Assembly: GCF_905220415.1 (NCBI RefSeq)
Contig: NC_059553.1
Span: 3,372,501 to 3,436,500, forward strand
Source: Colias croceus
Taxonomy: Eukaryota > Arthropoda > Insecta > Lepidoptera > Pieridae
DNA: 64,000 bases
Direction of reading: 5' to 3'
Shown here in pieces: positions 23,271 to 35,000 of this stretch. The translations under genes were made by a program, and so were the position numbers. The notes below the pieces were generated by a model, which made no database searches, was not told the DNA's origin, and worked only from the letters and a program-made list of their open reading frames with translations. Numbering within the stretch: position 1 is the stretch's first letter; the number at the start of each line of letters is the position of its first letter.

Positions 23271-24171
23271 TCACGGCCAATCTGAACCCTCGAGATATCG
23301 AAGGGTGTGACACGTCCGTCAATCTGATAACGGTCAATTATCAACCGGTATCGAATTTTGCGGTTTTTCGCGTATTTTATTTCGTAATATTTGCCCTAAA
23401 AAGTTTATTTTACTGTTTACTTTGTGATAATGAACGATAAAAACCAATTTTCACGTGAACGTGAGTGACACACGGTTTTTGGTGCAAATATTTTAACTGT
23501 GAATTCAATATCGCTAAGATAAATTATCCAGATATATAGATACCTAACTAAAAGTCAAACTCAAACTTCAGACCATAGTTTATCAGCACACAAAATTTTA
23601 GCCCAATCGATTAAGTATACATAGTTTTTGCTTCATAAACTTTATTTAGAGATCATTCCATAACATGATATGTATCATTTATTTTTAATTTGCATTAATA
23701 AAGCCAGATTGGGCATGAGGAGAAATAAAGTAAAAGAAATAACAATATTAGGTCTAGGTCATCCATTATAAGGCACAACTACCTACTGTTTTATGTACTA
23801 AGTCGAAAAATTCCTTATATATGTATTTCCAACGAGAATAAGTTAACTGATGAACAATAGTCAGTTTTATTTATCAAACATCCTCAATGCTAAATTCCGT
23901 AGAAATCAATTTCGGGTCAACAGTAAGTAGGTCTAGCCCCTACCTACTGCAAGGCCTAAAATTGATTAGAAATTTCATTGCAAATTACGCATTCTTCGAA
24001 ATGGAGTAATATAATCGGAAATCAGAATCAATAGTCACTGTTATCTATACCTCAATCTATACATACTTTTCTTAGAATATAATTTCTTATCTAGTATGTT
24101 TGAAATATATATATATTTTTGATAGGTACCTACTAAAAAATGAGATCTTATCGAGATCCTATCCTATCCTA
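23271..24171. other. Non-coding stretch upstream of the 115-aa gene
   Basis: It probably includes upstream regulatory DNA. No exon or repeat was recognised. Confidence 0.45.
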
Positions 24172-24399
24172 TCCTACTAATAGAACTTACATATTATAAA
24201 TGCGAAAGTTTTTATGTTTATGTATGTTTGTTCTTCTTTCACGCAAATACTCCTGACACGATTACAATGAAATTTAGCACAAATATAGAGAGTTACTTGG
24301 ATTAACACTTAGGATAAGTTTTTTCCCGGAAATCTAACGGGAACGCGAACTATGAGAATTTTTTTTAAACGCGGGCGAAACCGCGCGCCTAAAGCTAGT
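24172..24399 (+). repeat. Short interspersed repeat, family A
   Basis: Diverged plus-strand copy, preceded by an (ATCCT)n microsatellite at about 24156-24175 and ending AAAGCTAGT. Confidence 0.65.
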
Positions 24400-24884
24400 T
24401 ACTTATAATGTTTTTTATGAATCTTGTTTTCTATAGAAGCACAAAATTCGATGAATAATATAGGTACCATAATATTTTCCTGTTACATTTCCTTATCTAT
24501 GAACTTTTGACAATTTATTGCAATTTATTAAGATCAATATCTTAAGTTGATACTTCAATATTAGGTACCTACTCCACTGACATTATTATCTTGAGAATGT
24601 CCAGTCATGCACCATCTCATAGATAGTGATTTATCTCTGGAAAATTTTATTTCTAATTTTAGTCGTAATATAAAGGTAGTCGCTCACTCATCTTATCTTT
24701 ACATGACTCATGACAGCTTTTATCCCAACTCACATTGTGGCAGGTCATATGCACTAGTATCAAAATGCATCTGATAACTTTCTAGGTATCAGCAATGACC
24801 AATTTTGGCATCATACAAATCACACGAATTTCCGAAAAAATAATTACGAATTGGAAGATATGAATAGTTAGGTACAAACATAAT

Positions 24885-24982
24885 ATTATATTATTCATAA
24901 TATTTGTAGAAATGACTGTTTTTAATTTAATTGTTATTATATTATTCATAATATTTGTGGAAATGACTGTTTTTAATTTAAT
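24885..24982. repeat. 51-bp tandem duplication
   Basis: Two nearly identical units start at 24885 and 24936 (ATTATATTATTCATAATATT..). They differ at TTGTAG against TTGTGG. Confidence 0.85.
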
Positions 24983-25698
24983 GTTCAATATTGAATGATG
25001 TCACTTATAATGTATTGTGTATGAATCCAAAATCTCCGTCGGAGATAGTATTAGTATTTTATTTCGGTGAAATAAAATTTACTTTTCCATGATAGATCGG
25101 AGATTTCTCCGGTGAAGCCTAATTAAAAATAGTCTTGATTTGGCGGGAAAAAGAATCGAATATCAAATCGACATTCGACCCCAGACGAACATGAGCACCT
25201 AAATAGGTAGGTACCTACCTTACAAATAGATTTGACCGATTCGACGAATTTCTTCTTTCAATTTCAATGTATGCTCTGATTAATTATTTATTGTTGTTTA
25301 TAATTGTATGAATGTTTTTGTGTCACCGCAGGTTAATTTTCTATAGATAATTAATTAGTGGTTCAATTTTGGTTCCTCTATGGATTATCTAGGACTATTA
25401 CAACCAAATTATAATATTTACCTCTTTCAATTCGATATCATCATAAATATAACATAATATTATACTTATTACAGTTAAAGTGTTAGGTACCATCGAATAG
25501 ATTACTACGTAGAAGGATGCATAATGCATTAAACAACTGCTGAATTTGGGTTTAACGTAGTGCGGAACCACAAATCGCGTCTTAATGTCCGAATTGTCTA
25601 TGCCCGTTCCCAATTCCAAATTCAAAATTCAAATTCGAAACCAATTCGATTGAATTAGATTAGAGCTGTTTCACAGTTGACAGATATATACTACGTAT

Positions 25699-25958
25699 GG
25701 GCGTATTCAGAAAGAAAGCTTGAAACTTATAAGCGCTTATAAGCGCTTATCGGCGCTTGTCAGAGCTGGTAACCTGCGCAGGAAAATATATGAACATGCG
25801 CCTATAAGCGCTGATCGGCGCCGACAAGTTCCGACAAGCTTCAACAATGCTGGTGGCTGCCATATAAAATTTGTGTAGAACGAACCAGCATTGACAAGCG
25901 CCGATAAGCGCTTACAAGTTTCAACTGTGAGTTTCAAGCTTTCTTTCTGAATACGCCC
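25699..25958. mobile_element. Palindromic MITE with 29-bp perfect ends
   Basis: Positions 25699-25727 and 25930-25958 are exact reverse complements (GGGCGTATTCAGAAAGAAAG..). Further in, both arms carry repeated AAGCGC/GCGCTT motifs (TTATAAGCGCTTATAAGCGC at left, CGCCGATAAGCGCTTACAAG at right), so much of the 260 bp can fold back. TAT flanks both sides and may be the target duplication. The minus-strand frame 25737-25937 is a by-product. Confidence 0.8.
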
Positions 25959-26370
25959 TATGTATCTGTATAATGTGGCTGTTTACAGCTATGGAGCTGT
26001 AAACAGCCACAGCATGAAGTGAAGGAATTTCTTTTTTTACTTATTATGTTGCCTACTTCCTTAGATACCTACTTTATAAATGCGATTGTGTTTGTTATTT
26101 TGTTGATTTTTTTTCACTTCGAAATGCCATTTCACGGTATGTTTTTTGTGAATAGAGAAAAAAAATCGCGGCGAAGCATCAAATTCAAATTGGCATATCC
26201 TTTGAACGCGGACATAGCCGCGTCTAATAAAAAGTCCTAATATTTAGATATATATTTTATCCAGGAATAGATCCAAGCATTCTAAGCTTACGTTTTATTT
26301 AGCATAGAAACGTAATCAAAAGCAAAACAAATATATAAACAAAAGAAAAAAACATTTTAAATTAAATCAA

Positions 26371-26376
26371 TTTATT
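26371..26376 (-). terminator. Poly-A signal of the 134-aa gene
   Basis: AATAAA on the minus strand, 25 nt after the stop codon. Confidence 0.65.
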
Positions 26377-26400
26377 GCAGTAATTCATAATTATATTCGT

Positions 26401-27551
26401 TTAGGCAATGGGGTTGACGGCAATCACGTTAACGGGGTTTCCACCAGGGACAAAGGCGGGAATTTCGTGGATCTGAAAAACAATTAAACATTAATGGGTG
26501 CTTTTTGCTGCTTTTAAATTTTAATATGTTGTTGAAATGCTCTTATAGATTTTTATTTTATTTTTTAATGTAAATACAATGTATTGTTATATTATAATTG
26601 GTATAAAATAGTTGCAGTATACCTACAGAATATAAAAAATGTAAATCATTTATAATGAATGAAAGAATTTATCCTAGTAAGTAATACTAAAATGATTATA
26701 ATCCCGTTTTTTCCAACTCAGAGTCGTAATAAAGGCTAATAAATTTTAGTATTATTATTTATTAGGTATGCCAATTGCATCTACGCGGGAAGCAATTTGC
26801 AGCCGATAGCGGCAATTTACTACAAAATTGCAATTTGCAATCTATAAATTATTATTGTTCCTGAACACTAGATGGCGCTGTACTAAATAATCACAATTTA
26901 TAAACATAGATTTACCTGTTGTGTCTGTTTGTTTACGTTAACGACGACTTGCACGAGGGGGCTGCTGGACGCGGGGGAGGGTGCGGGGGAGGGGGAGGGG
27001 ACGGGGGCGGGGGCGGGGTTCACGATACCGGGAACTGCTTCTAGAGGTAGGTCAACAGTTACGGTTTCCTGAAAATAAAGACATTATTTTGGAACGTCAA
27101 ATAGTAATAACATGATATAATTATAGGGTTTACAAAGGAAACAAAAAATATGACATACCATTTAAAGTTATTTTTATGGCAGGACTATAAAGGTTGAGTA
27201 AGATATGAAATGTTATCAAACATTTCTTTAGATATGTCGCTTTTATTCGAAATGTTTTCCTCTGACTAGCGCATTCTATATTTTCATCAGAAAAATATTT
27301 ACAAGTAAAAATAGATGATCAAAAAATGAATGACTCAATTAATTTAAAATAATAACAAGTAGGTAACTTACAACTTGGTGTCCAGCGAAGATAGCCTCCA
27401 TAATTTGGTTCAAAGCGGCCTCCAGAACGGGGATCAAAGCTGGGTCGGTGTGGGGGTTTGACAAAGCACTGTCGATTTGCTGAAGAGTTAGCTCTACAGG
27501 GGCGGCTGTCGACAAAGCGACGAGGGCAGAGAGTACGAAGAAGTATTTCAT
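26401..27551 (-). CDS. Secreted proline-rich 134-aa protein, unrecognised family
   Basis: Three coding exons on the minus strand, all phase 0: 27551-27372 (60 codons), 27068-26916 (51 codons) and 26472-26401 (23 codons plus stop). Donors and acceptors are consensus (GTAAGT, GTAAAT; TTTTCAG, TTTTTCAG). Residues 1-17 form a signal peptide (MKYFFVLSALVALSTAA), with cleavage likely before APVELT or PVELT. The mature protein starts with a leucine-rich, probably helical part. A Pro/Ala/Ser tract follows at about residues 73-96 (alternating AP and SP), then a valine-rich segment with VQVVVNVN. The end includes GGNPVNVIAVNP. There is no cysteine. An acceptor (CTTCCAG) just upstream of the ATG and a TATA promoter near 29970 indicate a non-coding first exon. 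The function is unknown; secretion is inferred. Confidence 0.85.
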
Positions 27552-27603
27552 TTTTAATTAAGTATTTACCTGGAAGAATAAACAGAATTAGTTAATAATA
27601 AAA

Positions 27604-27762
27604 AGAGCGTGTGCCGACTACACGTGTCAGAAGTGAAACTTATTTGGCAAGATTCAAAGATACCAAAATAGTCACCTTACTCCAAGACGTGACGGTATTG
27701 CCATGACGCGACCTAGAAATTTTACTCTCAACGCGCCCAAAGAAGTTTCACTCCAAAAATGA
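27604..27762. mobile_element. MITE, GAAGTGAAACTTCTT family
   Basis: It shares CACGTGTCAGAAGTGAAACT, AGATTCAAAGATACCAAAAT, GACGTGACGGTATT and AAAGAAGTTTCACT with the copy at 59241-59396. It lies in the 5'UTR intron of the 134-aa gene. Confidence 0.7.
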
Positions 27763-28143
27763 TAGCAAATAGTTAGGTACCTATTTATTATGGACCGTAA
27801 TTTGAATAAAAGACTTAGCTAACGTATTACTGGGCAACTAATTTAACAACGTATTGCAGAAGATGATAAGATATGTATGAGATAAACTAAAATGATGAAT
27901 CCGTTCGGCGAAAATGCCTTACCTACTTACTAAAACTCGTTTTAGGTGTAGGTACCGTTTTACTCATGAGAAGTCGGATTTCTCGATTTTAAATATTTGA
28001 TCGAACTCAAGTAAACATACATAACGGTTAACGGTTTCTCTTTCTAATAAGAATCGAGTGTGTTTTATACAATTTCGGCTACATAAATTTAAATTGTATG
28101 TAAACAATCACACACCATCACGGATCACAAACCGATACAAAAA

Positions 28144-29751
28144 TAGGGTCATTGTGCCTGTTCGCGTCCATGTGCCTATTCGCGTCCATTTTGCGGATAT
28201 CTTTTAGAAAATTCACGAAAATAAGTATACTTTAAGTAAAATTGTAATAAGAAAAATTACCGATAATACCTCAATGTATAAGAGATATGCACACATATTC
28301 AAAATATGCCTGTGCACCGCCTATCCTATTTAAAAAAAATATTTAATTTTGGCTATAAAACGAGAGAGCTAAAACGCGCGGGAAAAATAGTGCGAAGCGT
28401 CGCGTTTGACGGTAAGTATCTTATTGTTAAATGTGAATTTTTGAATATGTAACTGTTTCTTTACTTTGCTAACAAAACATGGAATAGTATGGATTATAAA
28501 TCAGCTTATTTATTTTACAATTAATAGCTAAAATAAGGTGGACGCGAATTACTACACCGAATTTGTACAACTTCCATTTTGCGTCCACGGTGGGCGCAAA
28601 CTAGACCTATAGGGCATAACAATAGAACATATTGCGTCCACATTGTTTTTCATTACGTAGCAATGAATTGTTTGTTAAAATATGTAATTAAAAATAGATA
28701 GTAAATTTTTGATGAAAAGTACATGTTGATAATTTGAATTTTCATTAAAATTATTACTACTATAACTATTTTTTTCATTTTAAAATGGGTATTCTAAGAA
28801 TGAGACTAGTATCTTTGAGAATGAGAGTCTTTGTTTTTTGTTAATTTTTTTTAGTTGTTTTTTGTTAATGATGAGAAGATAAATATAAAAAAGTTTTTCC
28901 AGTTTCCTTACAGTGAATTATATTAATAATTATGTTGATTTTAGTTCCGAACCTCAAAGAAAAATCCTTGTGGGATCACTTTGATATCCGTCCGTATATG
29001 TATGTCCGTCTGCCGGTCTGTCTTTCTGTCAAGACCCTTTTTCTCAGTAACGCGTGGAGGTATAAAGCTGAAATTTATATTGAGTACTCAAGCCTACGGT
29101 CCCTTGAAGCAGTCAAAAAATCCAACTTATAAGCCAAAGCAATCAAAAGATACAGCCGTTTATGCTGCAAATTTTCGCAAATTTCGACATTCGCAAGGGA
29201 ATCAAAACCTACAGGGTACTTTACGTGAACACAGACACTTGAAGTTCGATACAAGCAACTTCTTATAGCACAAATAAGGGAAACATTGAAAAAAGAATCA
29301 TTTACAGTTAAAACATATGAAAAAAAAAACCTGTTAATACGGAACCCTCGGTGTACGAGTTCCACTCGTATTTGGCCAGTTTTTATTAAATAACTATATT
29401 CGCAAATAAATAATTTATTAAAATCTCATTTTTATTTTCATTTATCTAATAAAATATCACCCAATACACTCTTAATTCCTTTTCTAAACTGGTGGTCGCG
29501 AACTGGTCCACGGGTGGACGCAAACTGGAATTTTTGGACGCGAACTGGGTAAAACGCCTAATTCTGCTATTTGTCTAGATAAATAAAAACCACATGATTT
29601 TTTCAACACAATTGAAAGTAAATCTTAAAATAGACTATGTAATGAACACGTTACATAAATTTTGCGTTGAAATTTGTACTGGAACATTTTTATTTTCTCC
29701 TTCAAACTTTCCAACTGCACTAAGTGGACGCGAACTGGCGCAATTACCCTA
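28144..29751. mobile_element. DNA element with 27-bp ends and repeated GTGGACGCGAACTGG motif
   Basis: The ends are inverted with three mismatches in 27 (left TAGGGTCATTGTGCCTGTTC, right reverse complement TAGGGTAATTGCGCCAGTTC). Copies of a GTGGACGCGAACTGG-like motif lie near both ends and in the middle: 28163, 28183, 28540, 28580, 28626, 29490, 29507, 29532 and 29724. They point inward in opposite directions at the two termini. No transposase frame is visible, so it is probably non-autonomous. It is interrupted by another repeat at about 28942-29385. The superfamily is not assigned. Confidence 0.75.
28942..29385. repeat. Interspersed repeat nested in the 28144-29751 element
   Basis: A lepidopteran-type repeat with GTTCCGAACCTCAAAG at one end, a CCGTCTGCCGGTCTGTC tract, and ACGGAACCCTCGGTG..CCACTCGTATTTGGCC at the other end. 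Overlapping frames on both strands are incidental. Confidence 0.6.
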
Positions 29752-29925
29752 GTTGTTTATTGAGTTTTTAAACTATTTTAAAATCAATGGGTCGTTCAAC
29801 CTGCGTCAGTTAAAACAAAAAATAATGATGGAATCTATTTATTCATTTAATTTACTAACAAACATACAATAGGTACCTACCAAAATTCAGTAATATATAT
29901 TTTGTAAAGTTTATTGTTCACTTAC

Positions 29926-29976
29926 CAAGTTGTCACAACAAAGTGACTTTTCCAAAACAGAGGCGGCTACTTATAC
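29926..29976 (-). promoter_or_regulatory. Core promoter and leader exon of the 134-aa gene
   Basis: Minus strand: TATAAG at 29975-29970, an initiator-like TCACTT about 28 bases below, and a donor CTTG|GTAAGT ending the leader exon at 29926. The 5'UTR intron (about 27565-29925) carries a MITE and the 1.6-kb TIR element. Confidence 0.55.
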
Positions 29977-30569
29977 AATTCTGCATTCATGATATTATTT
30001 GTATCAAACTAATAACCGAGATTAAATTAATCCAATAAATTGTCATAAAAATTTATATGTGATCGATAAACAGGTCATAACCATCATAATATCAAATTAC
30101 TACCAGGCCATTGTTTAAGTAGATAAAACTTCAATATAAACTTCGAAATAAAAACTGAATTTCTGAAATCAATTTCTATTCAATATTCTTTTATAACTGC
30201 AACAACTAACAGAGTCTACTCCTTGATATTAAATCCCAAAACTGCTCTAAGTAGAAAGCTTTTGCTACCTCCCTATAGTAGAAATTATCATAGCGAATGT
30301 GTTATTTTGCATGAAATAGCATATAATTCCAAGTATCACTGTTGAGCTCCCAGTTAGAGTTCATCAAAACCAAACCAACCAACTAAAGATTTAAAAGAAA
30401 ACTTTATTGCTACGAAACACCACCTGTCTGAGGGTTTACCATGATGTCTTAAAGCAGTATTATTGTCAGTGTGTGAAATAATCGATTAAAACTTGCTGGG
30501 TCGTATAACCACGCATAGTGACGCATAACTGCATTGCCTTCTTTGAACTTGGCTTGATCATCAATACTT
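29977..30569. other. Non-coding stretch
   Basis: No gene is called. A minus-strand open frame of about 40 codons around 30440-30560 precedes a possible poly-A signal at about 30400, but it has no recognisable content. Confidence 0.4.
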
Positions 30570-30750
30570 CACTACATAGTATAAAACAAAGTCGCTTTCT
30601 CTGTCCCTATGTCCGTGTATGCTTAAATCTTTAAAATTACGCAACGGATTTTGATGCGGTTTTTTTAATAGAAAGTGATTCAAGAGGAAGGTTTTAGTAT
30701 ATAATTTATTAGGTTTTAGACAAAGCGGGCGAAGCCGCGGGTAAGCTAGT
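30570..30750 (+). repeat. Interspersed repeat, family D
   Basis: A full-length-looking copy: CACTACATAGTATAAAACAA start, GCAACGGATTTTGATGCGGT, AAAGCGGGCGAAGCCGCGGG and the terminal AAGCTAGT. Confidence 0.8.
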
Positions 30751-31540
30751 ATATTATAAAGAAAAGATTTTTTTTTACTTGTTTTAGAGTGCTTATTTCA
30801 GGAACTACTGATTCGAATTGAAAAATATTTTTTATTGGATATTCCATTTATCGAGTGAGACTAATATGCTATATAAAATTACGCTACATCCAATAGAAGT
30901 AGAGCAGCAATAAAAATGAGGCATTAACATTTCTTTTGAAAGTAAGCAGCGAAAAAGTTTAGTTAGACGAGGTTTTATTAAATAAAGAAACACAAGATAT
31001 AAGTCTTTGAGCGCCAATATTTATTTAACATAATATTATATACTATATTACAATAATCTAAGATATAATAGATTCGTCTTAACAATATTTTGTGCGGAAC
31101 CTGCAACAAACAAAAATACTTACGTTAATTTTTTTTTTAATTATTCAATCCGGATTTTACAGGAAAATAAGTATTAAAGTGTGAATTCAAGTAATCCCCG
31201 AAAGGGATGTCGATCAGTTCAATTATAAACAAAATGTTTTTGTTTGTAAAAAGTAAGCTTCAAACCATTCATTCTTATTTCCAACGCCATAAAGCTCAGA
31301 TTTCCATGAACACATTCCATTTGTCTCAGCTTATCGTCATATCAATTATAAATGATTAGGTATATAATAAATTAACAACGGTCAGGCTGTATAATAATAA
31401 ATCTTCTGCAATGTCAAACGGATTTACCGAATTAGAATTCATTCAATAAAAATATAATTGCAGTAAAGATAAAGCAAATGTAATGATAAACCACGTGTTG
31501 TTGAATTGGCATCGTAAAAACGTCACAGATTAGTTTTTCG
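30751..31540. other. Non-coding stretch
   Basis: I see nothing supportable. Confidence 0.45.
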
Positions 31541-31700
31541 CTTGTTTGAACGCGCTAATCTCAGGAACTACTGGTCCGATTTGAAATATTCTTTCTGTGT
31601 TTGATAGCCCATTTATCGAGGAAGGTTATAGGCTATATATCATCACGCTAAGACCAACAGGAGCGGAACAATGCGGGTGAAACCGCGGGACACAGCTAGT
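31541..31700 (+). repeat. Short interspersed repeat, family B
   Basis: Landmarks are TCTCAGGAACTACTGGTCCG, ATTTATCGAGGAAGGTTATA, GGGTGAAACCGCGG and the terminal CAGCTAGT. Confidence 0.8.
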
Positions 31701-32000
31701 CCCTATATAGACCCTAATATGCATTGAATTTTTCCGATGAACATATATTTTTAACGATATTACAATTTAAAAAGATCAATGCACAGGTACTTTCTTCTTT
31801 TTATAACAAATATCTAAATTTGTCATACAAAGGGCATATTTTGTAAACATAAACTAAAACAAAAAATGTACAACCCTATACATAAAATCTATCGAAAAAA
31901 AGAAAAAATAAATGTATTTTCTTTCTTTATCAGGATTCAGCAGCAGAAACGATAAATAAAATTTCCACAAAAATAAAAAACACCCTACACATAAAATCTA
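31701..32000. other. PRRC1 3' flank / probable 3'UTR
   Basis: Sequence downstream of the PRRC1 stop. It contains a local partial duplication (ACATAAAATCTATC at about 31880 and 31990). No clear AATAAA was located. Confidence 0.4.
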
Positions 32001-35000
32001 TCAGGTCTCAGCGGCAGATACTGCCAACATTCTCTGATATGAGCCGGCGAGAGAACGAGACGCCAATAGCAACAACTCTCGTCGGGACACGCTCGTTGAC
32101 GCTTCTTGCCATTGTGTGTGTGGTACCTGGAATAAAGAATTATTTATTTATTTATTCTTTATTGTAAACTAGTTTACGGCCCGCGGCGTCGCCCGATTTG
32201 TATGTATAAGGTATTTTCCCAAGGTTTAGGCGATACAAAACACAATTGAGTTTCTCTGTAAATAAAGAAACAACATTTAATGTTTATAATTGTGTCGTTT
32301 CTTAATTAAATCACAATAAAGGATCAATAGTAATTGTATCCACAATAACGAGAACGATAAAAAAAATTGAATTTTTGTGTTGGTTTTTTTTTTTAAGTAT
32401 TTTAATATTATATTTGAAAATTGTAAATTAAATGCCGATTATCTTAACTTGAATATTTACATTGTTTAAATAGATATTTTGTCTGTCGAACTTTATTTTT
32501 ATGTAGATATTATATTATATTATTAATATTATAAAAAAATGAATTTTTATGTTGGTTTTTAACTTTTTATGTACTTTAATTTAATATTTTTAATATGACT
32601 GACATTAGTTTTTAAATAGATATTTTATTGATAATTTGTTAAACGTTATCTTGTGTATTTATCAGTTTTTTTAAATGTTCATAAGTCATAACCGTTTTCA
32701 AAGGCATGTAGTGTTAGCCTGTAAGTAATTGTTACACTTGATACGTTAAATTGTATTTTTCCTTTTATGCCATATATAGTGTAAACAATTGTTGGCTATC
32801 CTTTGTAAATAAATAAATAAAAAACGAGCGCTTTACCTTAAAGTTTTCTTTACCACAGATAAGACTTATAACAGCTATAAACTGTATTGATGTTGCGGTC
32901 CGCTCAAGAACCATTATTGCGCGGGAATTCAAATTAATGAAAAATATATTTTTCATTACATATGAGTCGATACATATCAAACTCCGGTAAGTCCATTCTA
33001 ACAGAAATGTGGGAATCGAGGTATTTTTAATAACTTAAAAAAACAATATGTTTGGAGCTTTATAATTTATGACGGATATAATATAATACATTAGAATTAT
33101 TTTTACGAAGAAAAAGAAATGTATTACTTGATGATTATGCCACAATATTAGATTTAAATCTGGACATACAGGCGTTTGATAAATACCAGCAAAACTTACC
33201 GGGTTTTGAAAAACATCGTCTTGGACTTACAGGAATTTGAAAAATCTCTAATGGACTTACAGGGATTTGATAGAACTCAGTTTTGGGACGTACTGAGGTG
33301 GTGGAAATGGGTAGATAGTTTGTCGCGTTGTAAGTATAGGACATTAAAATAAAATATGTAAATTAAAAGATACAAATTATTATTATTATTAACCTTTATC
33401 ATCCCACTGCTGGGCAAAGAGAGGGGTCAATAAATCAAAACGGTTGAAAAAATCTCAGTACGGCCCTGGGCTTCATGGCTGGAAATAACTACTGTGCGTG
33501 TGCTGTGCGTCAGTTTCATTTATCTTTTAGCTGTTTTCTGAGCCTTGTCTGTTTTAGCTTTTGGTATTGTTTTTTTCCTTGCTTTGTCTAGAACCACCAC
33601 CTCTATAGTAAAACTGTTTTCTTCCATCATTTATCAATTAAAACGATTTCTAAGCATTGGTCACACATGTTAGCTTCAACAAAATTGAGAGAAATGGCAG
33701 CCATTTTAGTGCCATATTGCGCTGTGATTGGTCGAAATGGACTTACCTGAGTTTGATAAACCACTGTCGATGGACATACCGGAGTTTGAAAAAAAATATT
33801 AACTTTAAACCTCATTTTAATAAAGATACGATTGACTTACCTAACTTTGAAAAGTACAGACTGGTTTAGTTTTACAATTCAAAATTGGCGCCATTGTTAT
33901 CTCAATTTTGGCGGGGAGTGGACTTACCGGAGTTTGATATGTATCGACTCATATAATATTATGTATAACACAACGGAGATTAAACAGACAATAATTTGAT
34001 ATATTAGTATAGGCATGTAAGTACGAAAAGGCGACCTTAAATTAATATTTTAGCATAATTTATTTATATTTAATTAGAATATAATGTTAAAAAATTTGCA
34101 CATTGGGGATCAGTGAATAAATTTTAATGGTATTTGGTTTTTCCTGAAACCTAATTAGATAACATTTTGAATTAATTTTAAAAATTGTCAGAAAAATAAA
34201 ATTCTGTCTTGAGTCTTAGCTTTGGTACTAACTTTATAGTCAATGAAAATAGTTAAATAAATTAATCAATTATTTAATTTTCATTGAATAATAAAGTCCT
34301 TTAAAATAATTTAAAAAACAAAATATCAGTAACAAAATTTAAACAATAATTTCTCACCTGTAAATTAGCCGACATAATCGAACCAATAGTAGTGTTGTAC
34401 CCAGTCTGCGCGTGCGCATAGTCGGTAGGCGTGGCTTCTCTCGCTGCAAGTACCGCGGCACTAGGGATGGGCGTGCCTTGTGATTGCACTTGCAACTCGA
34501 TACCGAGGGAGGGCTGGGACAACACTAGTAGCGCTATGTCGTACCACCTGTGTATGAGTGGCTAGTTATGTACTTGTTTTTTATTTACATTGACGTCGAT
34601 GACGATCAAAAATTGTCCGATACACAACTCTGCTTTCAAATCTATTAGGCAGAGTTTTATAAAATATTATTCAAAGACACTTGGACATTTTGACCACTTT
34701 TTAATAGGGCACTTTAAGTGTAGTTGTTTATGGTACATATGTTTAACAAAGTAAGTTTTTTTTTTATGAAAATAAATATTGTGTACGGTTTATCTATATT
34801 TTAAGATCCAATGGCCCATTGACTAAAATCATAATGTATCAGATCTGGCATGTATATGTGAAAAATGAATTTGGAAGGATAAAATTGATGCACATTTATG
34901 CAAAATAAATGAAATAAAATACAATGTCCTTACCTATCAGGCATAGCCTCATACACAAAGCTCTCAATAGCCACTATAGGCACGTTATTATGCAGTTGTG

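Noticed and set aside
30400..30565. Possible last exon on the minus strand (about 40 codons, with a poly-A-like site)
   Set aside because: Too short, without a recognisable motif or clear acceptor, and cut by the family D repeat at 30570. It is probably chance.
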